The notes under the pieces were generated by a model. It had not been told where the DNA came from. It searched no databases and saw only the letters and a list, made by a program, of their open reading frames with translations. Of a stretch of 14,300 bases of DNA, positions 1-6,949 are shown piece by piece. This DNA is from Timonella sp031979385 (GTDB lineage Bacteria > Actinomycetota > Actinomycetes > Actinomycetales > Cellulomonadaceae). The stretch is from assembly GCA_031979385.1 (NCBI GenBank), contig DALZEF010000042.1, forward strand, positions 1 to 14,300. The letters run 5' to 3'. The position numbers were made by a program, and so were the translations under genes. Numbering within the stretch: the stretch's first letter is position 1; each line of letters opens with the position of its first letter.

Positions 1-1175
1 CATTCGGCGCACTGTACCGAGACAAGGACGTCTACTGCGCACCCATCATGCTGCCCCACCCCACGGAAGACACCGCAACAGCCACCAAAGAGTCAGGCAA
101 CCACGACACAGAAGACCATGCCGCGCTCGCAGACGAATATCTGTGCACCACCGTCACCATCTCCGAAGCAGGAGTGGCTAGCGAAGGAACCAGCACACCT
201 GCAATCCTCACACTCGAGCGAGAAAACACCCGCTACACAGGAACACCCGCACTACTCGTCACCTACCAAGGAGCACTCTTCACCGAAACCCAGGCCACTT
301 CAGGCTGGAACGGCGGCGAAGTCCACGCCCTCAACGAAAAGGCGCTCGCCCTGTTCGGCACACCACACGTCCCAGCAAGCACCTTCGGAACCTGGCTACT
401 CTCCGTCGGGAAGCTCCCACTCGAAGCTCCTGAGTATGTGATCGACTGGTTCACCGAGCAGGCGCCCGAACTCATCAACCAAACCTACGCAGGATCAATA
501 GGGATGGAACTAGATGGCGCAAACACCGTAGAAATCGCCCAGGTCATACCCCTCGCGTTTGAGGTCCCGCCACAGAAAAACCCAATGAATGGCGAACCAA
601 ACCCCTGGCTCACCCTCAGCGACACCCCAACCTGGGATCCAGGCGTCCACACCTACTGCGCCCAACTCATCATCGACTCAGCACTCAGCAACTACTACCA
701 ATGCGCACAGCCACTCCACGCCTCAGACCAGCCACCCCTCGAACTGGTCTATCTCTTCGAACTCGACTACTCGTCGCCAAGCACCACCCACACCGCCCCA
801 CTCATTCTTGTCAGCAGCAGCGGCGCACCCGGCTACTACACCTACCAAGCCGACCACACCATCGTTGCCCTCGAAAGCTGGGCGCACATCTACCTCGAAG
901 GCACCACCATGAGCGCCGAAACCTACCTCGCCAAAACCGAATACCGCAACGCCATCTTCGAAGAACTCACCCGGATCAAACAAGACCCCGGCAGCCTCGG
1001 ACTCGCAGGAGCCAACACACTCAAGGCCAGCGAACACCAAAGTCTCCTGCGCGAAGGCATCACCAACTACGGACACATCAAACTCGCCACAGGCATCGCC
1101 ATTGGTATCACAACCACCCTGCTCCTCGTCTGGGGCACTCACCGCTACCGCGCACGGACAAAAACCAACCACTGA
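1..1175 (+). CDS. unrecognised extracytoplasmic protein with C-terminal membrane anchor (5'-truncated)
   Basis: The reading frame is open from position 3, so the gene begins before the window; the ATG at 48 is internal and has no ribosome site. I do not recognise the family. What can be seen is about 340 residues of polar, Thr/Ser/Pro-rich sequence, then one hydrophobic helix near the C-terminus (about nt 1080-1130, IKLATGIAIGITTTLLLVWG), then a short basic tail (RYRARTK). This suggests an ectodomain tethered by a C-terminal membrane segment with a cytoplasmic tail. Four cysteines in two pairs (codons at nt 36 and 144; nt 657 and 702) would suit disulfides outside the cell. Codon use is strongly C- and A-ending and G-poor, like the start of aspA downstream. 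Being a real gene is well supported; any function would be a guess. Confidence 0.75.
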   Translation, partial: FGALYRDKDVYCAPIMLPHPTEDTATATKESGNHDTEDHAALADEYLCTTVTISEAGVASEGTSTPAILTLERENTRYTGTPALLVTYQGALFTETQATSGWNGGEVHALNEKALALFGTPHVPASTFGTWLLSVGKLPLEAPEYVIDWFTEQAPELINQTYAGSIGMELDGANTVEIAQVIPLAFEVPPQKNPMNGEPNPWLTLSDTPTWDPGVHTYCAQLIIDSALSNYYQCAQPLHASDQPPLELVYLFELDYSSPSTTHTAPLILVSSSGAPGYYTYQADHTIVALESWAHIYLEGTTMSAETYLAKTEYRNAIFEELTRIKQDPGSLGLAGANTLKASEHQSLLREGITNYGHIKLATGIAIGITTTLLLVWGTHRYRARTKTNH

Positions 1176-1235
1176 CCACAGGCCAACAAGCCGAAACGCA
1201 CTGAGACTGTCAGAATAAAGGGGACACCGGAAATC

Positions 1236-1241
1236 AAGGAG
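1236..1241 (+). promoter_or_regulatory. ribosome binding site of aspA
   Basis: AAGGAG ends 7 nt before the GTG at 1249. It decides the start of aspA in favour of GTG. The 73-nt gap upstream shows no terminator for the preceding gene, so read-through into aspA is possible. Confidence 0.75.
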
Positions 1242-1248
1242 CAAAACA

Positions 1249-2703
1249 GTGCGACAGGAGAAAGACCTCCTCGGCTACCGAGACATCCCCGCAAACGTCT
1301 ACTGGGGCATCCAAACCCTACGAGCCGTCGAAAACTTCCCCATCACGGGAACCCCTATCTCGCACCACCCCAACCTCATCAAAGGACTCGCCGCAGTCAA
1401 AATGGCCTGCGCCCAATCCAACGCCGAGCTGGGGGACCTCGACCCCGCCATCGCGAGCGCCATTATCGGAGCCTGCCAACGCATCATCGACGGCGAACAC
1501 CACGACCAGTTCATCGTCGACGTCATCCAAGGCGGAGCCGGCACCTCCACCAACATGAACGCCAACGAAGTCATAGCCAACCTAGCCCTCGAAATCACCG
1601 GACACGAACGAGCCCGCTACGACATCATCAACCCCAACGACCACGTCAACCTCTCTCAATCCACCAACGACGCCTACCCAACCGCCCTCAAAGTCTCGCT
1701 GCTCTACTCCATCGAAGACCTCAAAGCAGCAATGCGCCACCTCGAAAACACCTTCGAAGAAAAAGCCGACCAGTTCTACACCATCCTCAAAATGGGGCGC
1801 ACACAACTTCAAGACGCCGTCCCCATGACCCTCGGACAGGAGTTCAAAGCCTTCGCCATCATGATCGGCGAAGACCGCGCCCGCATCGACGAAGTCGCAA
1901 CCCTCCTCACCGAAATCAACCTCGGCGCAACCGCCATCGGAACCGGCATCAACGCACCACACGGATATGCGGCGCTCGCAGCCAACTACCTCAGCGCGGT
2001 CAGCGGATTCAATGTTGTGACCGCGGCGGATCTCGTGGAGGCAACGCAGGATGTCGGGTCGTTCGTACAACTGTCAGGAACGCTTAAACGAGTAGCGGTA
2101 AAACTCTCTAAGATCTGCAATGACCTGCGGCTCTTGTCCTCTGGGCCACGTGCGGGATTTGGTGAGATCAATCTTCCTGCGATGCAGGCCGGGTCCTCGA
2201 TCATGCCGGGTAAGGTCAATCCGGTCATCCCGGAGGTCGTTAGCCAGGTCGCTTACGAGGTGATTGGCAATGACGTCACCATCTCGATGGCAGCCGAGGC
2301 GGGGCAGTTGCAGTTGAATGCGTTCGAGCCCGTAATCTTCCATAAGCTCGATTCGGGTATCGCGCACCTTACTGCAGCCTGCCATACGCTCGCGGACCGG
2401 TGCGTTTCCGGTATTAGCGCCAACCAGGAACGGCTGCGCGGCATGGTCGAGCAGTCGATCGGTCTGGCGACCGCCCTCAACCCGCTACTCGGATACTCGG
2501 TGGCCACCTCGATTGCTGCCGAGGCTTTGGCATCGGGTAGAGGAGTCGCCGAGATTGTCCGAGAACGTGGGCTTATGACCCAAGCCGAACTTGATCTGGT
2601 ACTCAGCCCAGAGCGGTTGGCAAATCTTCGGCCACGTGTCGGAGACGCCGAGGAACGTGCGCAGGTAAGCAAGGAACAACTGCTTGAGGAACCGCAGCCG
2701 TAG
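1249..2703 (+). CDS. aspA: aspartate ammonia-lyase (aspartase)
   Basis: Cytosolic enzyme that deaminates L-aspartate reversibly to fumarate and ammonia. At 484 residues it matches the usual aspartase length (about 470-480). The superfamily signature GSSIMPGKVNP lies at residues 315-325, the flexible catalytic loop whose first serine (S316) corresponds to the catalytic base of characterised aspartases. GGAGTSTNMNANEV near residues 95-108 and GATAIGTGIN in the middle are the aspartase rather than fumarase versions of these blocks. GTG start with a good ribosome site. It is followed by an asparaginase gene whose product would feed it. Codon style changes sharply near nt 1965-2030: by-eye Glu codons go from 12 GAA and 3 GAG before to 6 GAA and 12 GAG after, and Lys from 8 AAA and 0 AAG to 2 AAA and 4 AAG. 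The protein stays intact across the change. Confidence 0.95.
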   Translation: MRQEKDLLGYRDIPANVYWGIQTLRAVENFPITGTPISHHPNLIKGLAAVKMACAQSNAELGDLDPAIASAIIGACQRIIDGEHHDQFIVDVIQGGAGTSTNMNANEVIANLALEITGHERARYDIINPNDHVNLSQSTNDAYPTALKVSLLYSIEDLKAAMRHLENTFEEKADQFYTILKMGRTQLQDAVPMTLGQEFKAFAIMIGEDRARIDEVATLLTEINLGATAIGTGINAPHGYAALAANYLSAVSGFNVVTAADLVEATQDVGSFVQLSGTLKRVAVKLSKICNDLRLLSSGPRAGFGEINLPAMQAGSSIMPGKVNPVIPEVVSQVAYEVIGNDVTISMAAEAGQLQLNAFEPVIFHKLDSGIAHLTAACHTLADRCVSGISANQERLRGMVEQSIGLATALNPLLGYSVATSIAAEALASGRGVAEIVRERGLMTQAELDLVLSPERLANLRPRVGDAEERAQVSKEQLLEEPQP

Positions 2704-2783
2704 GCGCACACGTTACGTTGGGCGGGTTGGCTGATTACCGGTCAGGATTTGCGACGAACTGGCCGGTCACCCACGCCCACGGA

Positions 2784-2801
2784 CCGACCCAGCCGGGTCG
2801 G
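2784..2801 (+). terminator. GC-rich hairpin after aspA, possible terminator without U-tract
   Basis: CCGACCC-AGCC-GGGTCGG, a 7-bp perfect stem with a 4-nt loop 80 nt after the aspA stop. No run of T follows, so it could be an atypical terminator, as suggested for some actinobacterial hairpins, or only a structured spacer. Confidence 0.35.
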
Positions 2802-2831
2802 GTGATTGCGTGACGAGCTGTGGGATCGTCG

Positions 2832-2898
2832 CCAAGCGGGAACTTCCTGACTGCGCGGGTGCAACTATATTAGTGTGGCCAAAACGGCACCCGCTTGG
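2832..2898 (+). repeat. competing inverted repeats before the asparaginase gene
   Basis: Three arms are visible. CCAAGCGGG (2832-2840) and GCGGGTGC (2855-2862) are both perfectly complementary to parts of GCACCCGCTTGG (2887-2898). The last arm can therefore pair with either of the first two, but not fully with both. A possible -10 (TATATT, 2866-2871) lies between the second and third arms. This could be an operator or a leader switch; the role is inferred. Confidence 0.45.
2866..2871 (+). promoter_or_regulatory. possible -10 element for the asparaginase gene
   Basis: TATATT, 66 nt before the GTG at 2938, in an otherwise GC-rich stretch. No convincing -35 at 16-18 nt upstream (CTTCCT at best). 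Read-through from aspA is an alternative. Confidence 0.3.
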
Positions 2899-2937
2899 TG
2901 CGCTTAGCCGGTGGCTGCGGTGAGAGGATGTGGAATT

Positions 2938-3903
2938 GTGAACACGCAATTACCAGAACACCAGCCACTTGTTTCCGTTTCCCGCGGAGGCGTCATCGAA
3001 TCCGTCCACTATGGATCACTGACCGTTATCGCAGCTGACGGTAGTCAGATCACCCGAATTGGTGACCCTGGTGCACCGATGTACGCACGATCCTCGCTCA
3101 AGCCCCTTCAAGCTCTGGCGATGGTGCACGCCGGTTTCACTGGGACCGAGGAGCAGGTTGCACTTGCGTGCGCGAGCCACTCCGGTGAGCAGTTCCATCT
3201 GGACACTGCGCTCAGCGTGCTGCACGCGCACGGTCTCACCGAAACCCACCTGAGCAACACCCCAGACCTTCCTATCGGCGTGCATGCTCACCCTGCGGCA
3301 ATCAAGGCTGGGAACGAGAAGAGCTCGTTGCAGCAAAACTGCTCGGGAAAACACGCTGCAATGCTCGCGACCTGTGTGATCAATGGCTGGTCGCTTGAGG
3401 ACTATCTTGATCCACAGCACCCACTGCAACGCCAGATTAGAACGACTATCGAAGAGGTCTGTGGAGAAGCGGTCAGCAACGTCACGATCGACGGCTGTGG
3501 GGCTCCGTTGTTCTATCTGTCGTTGGATGCGATGGTTCGGGGATTCGCCCATATTGCCACGACCGCGCAGAACGCCCCAGATTCCGCCGAAGCTGTCGTG
3601 TATACGGCAATGAGCAGTCGCCCAGAGCTTGTTGGCGGAACCGATCGTGATGTCACGGACATGATGCGCGCGTTCCCCGGGCTCATCACAAAAGATGGGG
3701 CAGAGGCCGTCCAGGTGGGAGCGTTTGCCGACGGAAGCGCCTTTGCGCTCAAGATCTCCGATGGGGGAGCACGTGGTCGCACTGCTGCGACGCTCCGTGC
3801 ACTTGAACTCCTTGGACATACGGACAAGGAACTTACCGAGAAGCACTGGCCCACGGTTTTGGGACATGGCGAACCAGTTGGAGAGGTAGCAGCGCTGTTC
3901 TGA
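2938..3903 (+). CDS. L-asparaginase, Asparaginase_II (AnsA/ReAV-type) family
   Basis: Predicted to hydrolyse L-asparagine to aspartate and ammonia in the cytoplasm. The family (Pfam Asparaginase_II, typified by the Rhizobium etli enzyme) is unrelated to the classical E. coli AnsA/AnsB fold and resembles serine beta-lactamases. Visible motifs, numbered from GTG 2938: RSSLKP with the SxxK pair S52/K55, CASHSGE (77-83 region), NCSGKHA with C135 and K138, DGCG with C187, and KISDGG with K272. These correspond to the catalytic Ser/Lys and metal-binding Cys/Lys/Cys residues reported for the Rhizobium enzyme. Length of 321 residues is typical. The GTG at 2938 is preferred over GTGs at 2911 and 2920 because GAGAGGA (2922-2928) precedes it at about 9 nt. 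Its neighbour aspA takes the product on to fumarate. Confidence 0.88.
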   Translation: MNTQLPEHQPLVSVSRGGVIESVHYGSLTVIAADGSQITRIGDPGAPMYARSSLKPLQALAMVHAGFTGTEEQVALACASHSGEQFHLDTALSVLHAHGLTETHLSNTPDLPIGVHAHPAAIKAGNEKSSLQQNCSGKHAAMLATCVINGWSLEDYLDPQHPLQRQIRTTIEEVCGEAVSNVTIDGCGAPLFYLSLDAMVRGFAHIATTAQNAPDSAEAVVYTAMSSRPELVGGTDRDVTDMMRAFPGLITKDGAEAVQVGAFADGSAFALKISDGGARGRTAATLRALELLGHTDKELTEKHWPTVLGHGEPVGEVAALF

Positions 3904-3980
3904 CGAGTGACTTCCAGAACTCTAGTCAATAGCGTTGAGATGCGCGTTTCGGCTGAAATTACGATCGGATCGAACAGGTG

Positions 3981-4000
3981 TATCATTAGCGCAAAAGCGC
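3981..4000 (+). promoter_or_regulatory. possible -10 and small hairpin before the NrtR-like gene
   Basis: TATCAT (3981-3986) could be a -10; TTACGA (3959-3964, 16-nt spacer) is a poor -35. GCGC-AAAA-GCGC (3989-4000) is a short hairpin at the expected transcript start. The ribosome site AAAGGGTGG (4028-4036) precedes the GTG at 4043. Confidence 0.35.
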
Positions 4001-4042
4001 GCAAACTCGCCTTGAGCGATTTTCTCTAAAGGGTGGCCTTAC

Positions 4043-4744
4043 GTGAACAGCAAGAATCTGCCCGGACAAGGGCCCGCCGTCGCAGTGGCCATCGCAGCAA
4101 TGACGATCACTCCAGACCAGAAACTCTCCGTCGTGCTCCGCGAGTCCGCAGCTGGTTTGACGTTGCCACGGGCGGCTGTGCCTAGGGGAATCCCGCTTGA
4201 ACAAGCTGCACGCCTTGCGCTGGGCGAAGTCCTCACGGATAGTCCCGTAGTCGCCGAGGTAAACGCTCCCGTAGTGGCACCCATGTCCCGCAAAACTCCT
4301 GAGTCCAGCGAGGCGCGAGCGCAGACCGGTCAGTTCCAACAACTCCAAGTGTTCGAAGGGCCTGAGGAAAACTGGGCGCTAACCATCTCCTACCTAGCCA
4401 CCTTCCAGTCCGACGTTCTCGAACTCACGGAACAATTTCGCCTCATGCCCGTGGAATCGGAATCGGTCCAAAAGATAGGTCAGCCAGACGCCGACATCGT
4501 GGAATACGCGGTGGGGTTCCTGCGCCGCGAGTATCAACTGCGTCCCGACCCTTACTGGTTCCTGAAAGCCGAGGAAGTCACGCTTTTCGATCTGCGAGCT
4601 GTCCATCAGATCGTTGCCAACAGAGTGATCCTGAAGGATTCATTTCGCAGACGGATGATTCCGCGTCTCGTTGCCACCGGCGAGGTGACGCAGGGTCGAC
4701 TTGGTAAACCTGCACGGACTTACACGCGTAAACCGTTGTCCTAG
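4043..4744 (+). CDS. NrtR-like regulator: degenerate Nudix domain plus winged-helix
   Basis: 233 residues with the NrtR layout. Residues 10-125 look like a Nudix domain and residues 175-233 like the NrtR winged helix: TLFDLRAVHQIV, then SFRRRMIPRLVATGEV, then GKPARTYTRKP, as in known NrtR proteins where this wing precedes an RPARLYR-like end. In the family the Nudix half binds ADP-ribose-type ligands and the winged helix represses NAD or sugar genes. Here the Nudix box is broken: the stretch aligned with G..V..GE....AA.RELxEE reads AAVPRGIPLEQAARLALGEV, so the Arg and the first and last catalytic Glu (A59, V63) are missing. It is thus likely a ligand sensor, not a hydrolase. A spacer of about 70 residues with low similarity joins the parts. 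No NAD biosynthesis gene lies nearby, so the target is unknown. GTG start with AAAGGG ribosome site. Confidence 0.7.
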   Translation: MNSKNLPGQGPAVAVAIAAMTITPDQKLSVVLRESAAGLTLPRAAVPRGIPLEQAARLALGEVLTDSPVVAEVNAPVVAPMSRKTPESSEARAQTGQFQQLQVFEGPEENWALTISYLATFQSDVLELTEQFRLMPVESESVQKIGQPDADIVEYAVGFLRREYQLRPDPYWFLKAEEVTLFDLRAVHQIVANRVILKDSFRRRMIPRLVATGEVTQGRLGKPARTYTRKPLS

Positions 4745-4844
4745 AGCAGCGGAAGAGAGGGTGAATTTCATCTCGACCAATTTGCTGACGCCTTCATTGC
4801 ATAAAGCGGACCGACTCCTCGAAACTCGGCGGAACAAGCGGTTC

Positions 4845-4916
4845 TTAGGTTCGTCTCATTTAGGTAAGCCGTACTTTAGAAACCGCTAAATTAAGCCATT
4901 TAGGTGTCGCTTACCT
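4845..4916 (+). promoter_or_regulatory. cluster of three DtxR/IdeR-like TTAGGT boxes upstream of the metal ATPase
   Basis: TTAGGT begins at 4845, 4860 and 4900. Read as 19-mers against the DtxR/IdeR consensus TTAGGTTAGCCTAACCTAA, by hand the sites match at about 13, 14 and 12 positions. The third has the palindromic core AGGT-N7-ACCT (4902-4916). AGGTAAGC (4862-4869) and GCTTACCT (4909-4916) also form a perfect 8-bp inverted repeat. The spacing suggests a metal-dependent repressor of the DtxR/MntR family controls the ATPase. AT-rich sequence between them (TACTTT 4872, TAAATT 4887) may hold the -10. Confidence 0.6.
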
Positions 4917-4954
4917 TCGTTGCAGGCGCTGTGAAATAGGGGCAGGGTGTTTAT

Positions 4955-6889
4955 ATGACACGTTTGCGGGAAATCTCACGGAACTATCCTTGGCTCGTTG
5001 CCACGATCGGCATCGGTATCCTCGGCGCGCTGTTGGCAGCCAGCGGTCAGCAGATATCTACGCGCTGGATCTTCGTGTCGTACGCGCTCGTCGTGGTCGC
5101 GGTCCAAGCCGTAGGCATGATCAAGGACATGATCGCCGGAAAATTTGGGCTCGACATCCTGGCGGTTGTTGCAATTATCGCAACATTGCTTGTTGGCGAG
5201 TACGTGGCCTCGATGATCATTATTTTGATGATTACCGGGGGAGAGGCTCTCGAAGATTATGCTTCGCGTCGGGCTAAGAAGGATCTGTCCGATCTGCTAG
5301 ATCATGCGCCGCGCGAGGCCCGAGTGGTCACCAGCGACGGTATCCGCATAGTTCCATCTGAACACATCAAACCTGGTGACGTTGTACTGGTCCGACCCAA
5401 CGAAGTGGCACCTGTTGACGGCGTGCTCGGCTCGGCGCACGCAGCCTTCGACCAATCCACACTCACCGGTGAGTCGATCCCGGTGGAGAAGTCGACTGGC
5501 GATCCTGTCTACTCCGGCACCGTCAACGGACAGCACGCAGTAGAGGTTATAGCCACGCAGACAGTTGCCACGAGCCAATACCAGCAGATTGTGGACCTAG
5601 TTCAAGGGGCTGAGGAAGACCCAGCACCGACCGTTCGGTTGGCAGACAAGTTTGCTGTGCCATTCACTGTTCTCTCCCTGGTAATTGCAGGTACAGCGTG
5701 GGCCGTGAGCGGGGACCCCACCAGGTTTGCTCAAGTACTCGTGCTTGCGACCCCGTGCCCACTCCTCATCGCTGCCCCCGTAGCGTTCATCAGCGGCATG
5801 AGCCGCGCGGCGCGAAACAAAGTGATTGTCAAGAACGGTGGTGTACTGGAAGAACTCTCACGCGCACAATCCGTCTACTTTGACAAGACCGGAACCATAA
5901 CCCAAGGTCAACCAACAATCGTGGACATACAGCCAGCACACAACGCGCTGGACCCCCACGAACTCCTCCTACTTGCCGCGTCCGCTGAACAGTATTCCTC
6001 GCACGTACTCGCAAGCGCCGTCATCAACGCCGCAAAACGCAGGAAACTGTCACTGATCGCGGGCGATCACGCCCGTGAAGAGGCAACCAACGGCGTGACG
6101 GCGGTGCTGCAGGGTCGCACGGTGATCGTCGGCAAGTTCGAGTACATACGTGAGCACGCACCCGACGCGCGTCCAGCTGAAACCCAGCCCGGTGAAGTCG
6201 CGATCTACGTTGCTGTTGACGGCCGGTTTGGCGGGGTCATCGTGGCACGTGACACAGTGCGTGAGTCTGCCCGCGAAACAGTTGCCCAACTGGGAGACCT
6301 CGGCGTTAAACGCACCGCGCTCGTCACCGGCGATGCGCAAGCCACTGCGGATTACATTGCCGAGCAAGTAGGAATCAAGACTGTACACGCGCAATGCCTA
6401 CCGGCCGACAAGGTCGCAATCGTTGCAGAAGCGCAGCAACGGCCAGTCGTCATGGTCGGGGACGGCATCAACGACGCGCCAGCACTCGCACGCGCTGACG
6501 TCGGCCTCGCTATGGGTGCCCGTGGCGCCACCGCAGCCTCCGAAACAGCTGACGCCGTAGTCCTTGCCGACGACATAGCGCCCGTCGCAGCCGTTGTACG
6601 CATCTCACAAGAAACGATGCGGATCGCGCGACAGAGCATCTGGGTTGGCATCATCCTGTCGGTTGTGCTCATGCTCATTGCGGCATTCGGCGTTATCCCC
6701 GCAACCGCGGGTGCGCTTACACAAGAGGTGGTGGACTTGATCGCGATCCTCGCTGCACTGCGTGCACTCGGTTCGCGGAAACAGGATGGCAGGTCCGGTG
6801 GGCCGGGTTCCGTCCGCAGTGGAGGATTCCTGCGTTCCGACGAGACCTCCACCGCCCACCCCGGCTTACGTCCCGGCGTGTCCGCTTAG
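4955..6889 (+). CDS. heavy-metal P1B-type ATPase with TPCP transmembrane motif
   Basis: Membrane pump predicted to export a transition metal using ATP. Visible in order: two N-terminal hydrophobic helices and a third/fourth pair (about residues 14-95); actuator motif TGES at 171-174; a transmembrane metal site TPCPLL at 266-271; phosphorylation motif DKTGT with D310; TGD in the P domain; hinge GDGINDAPAL; and a final helix pair near 565-605. That gives about eight membrane spans, as expected for P1B. There is no N-terminal GMTCxxC metal-binding domain. The TPC motif is that of the P1B-5-like group rather than CPC (Cu, Zn) or SPC, so the substrate is uncertain; the DtxR-like boxes upstream favour iron or manganese. 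The usual SEHP motif reads SSHV. After the last helix there is a 38-residue Gly/Arg/Ser-rich tail (607-644). GGGGCAGGG (4939-4947) is the ribosome site for ATG 4955. Confidence 0.9.
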   Translation: MTRLREISRNYPWLVATIGIGILGALLAASGQQISTRWIFVSYALVVVAVQAVGMIKDMIAGKFGLDILAVVAIIATLLVGEYVASMIIILMITGGEALEDYASRRAKKDLSDLLDHAPREARVVTSDGIRIVPSEHIKPGDVVLVRPNEVAPVDGVLGSAHAAFDQSTLTGESIPVEKSTGDPVYSGTVNGQHAVEVIATQTVATSQYQQIVDLVQGAEEDPAPTVRLADKFAVPFTVLSLVIAGTAWAVSGDPTRFAQVLVLATPCPLLIAAPVAFISGMSRAARNKVIVKNGGVLEELSRAQSVYFDKTGTITQGQPTIVDIQPAHNALDPHELLLLAASAEQYSSHVLASAVINAAKRRKLSLIAGDHAREEATNGVTAVLQGRTVIVGKFEYIREHAPDARPAETQPGEVAIYVAVDGRFGGVIVARDTVRESARETVAQLGDLGVKRTALVTGDAQATADYIAEQVGIKTVHAQCLPADKVAIVAEAQQRPVVMVGDGINDAPALARADVGLAMGARGATAASETADAVVLADDIAPVAAVVRISQETMRIARQSIWVGIILSVVLMLIAAFGVIPATAGALTQEVVDLIAILAALRALGSRKQDGRSGGPGSVRSGGFLRSDETSTAHPGLRPGVSA

Positions 6890-6917
6890 CGGTTGACCGG
6901 TCTGCCGTAGCGCTGGA

Positions 6918-6932
6918 CCGGATGTTGTCCGG
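6918..6932. terminator. weak hairpin between convergent genes
   Basis: CCGGA-TGTTG-TCCGG lies in the 60-nt gap between the ATPase stop and the stop of the minus-strand membrane gene. The stem is only 5 bp and has no T-run on either strand, so a terminator role is only suggested by position. Confidence 0.25.
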
Positions 6933-6949
6933 CGTAGACAGGCTGGGTG

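Noticed and set aside
723..1244. 173-codon open frame antisense to the first gene, and a similar one at 1582-2070 antisense to aspA
   Set aside because: Both arise from the strong C/A-rich codon bias of the sense genes, which removes stops on the other strand; composition is Val/Gly/Phe/Asp-rich and unlike a real protein.
2911..2937. Upstream GTG starts (2911, 2920) for the asparaginase
   Set aside because: No ribosome site before them, and the added residues are not typical; GAGAGGA sits correctly for GTG 2938.
3016..3867. 283-codon open frame antisense to the asparaginase gene
   Set aside because: It lies wholly inside a well-identified gene on the other strand, has no recognisable domain and has Arg/Ser-rich shadow-like composition.
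3904..4042. Possible NrtR operator before the NrtR-like gene
   Set aside because: Only short palindromic bits such as CGATCGGATCG are seen; nothing matching a known NrtR box convincingly.
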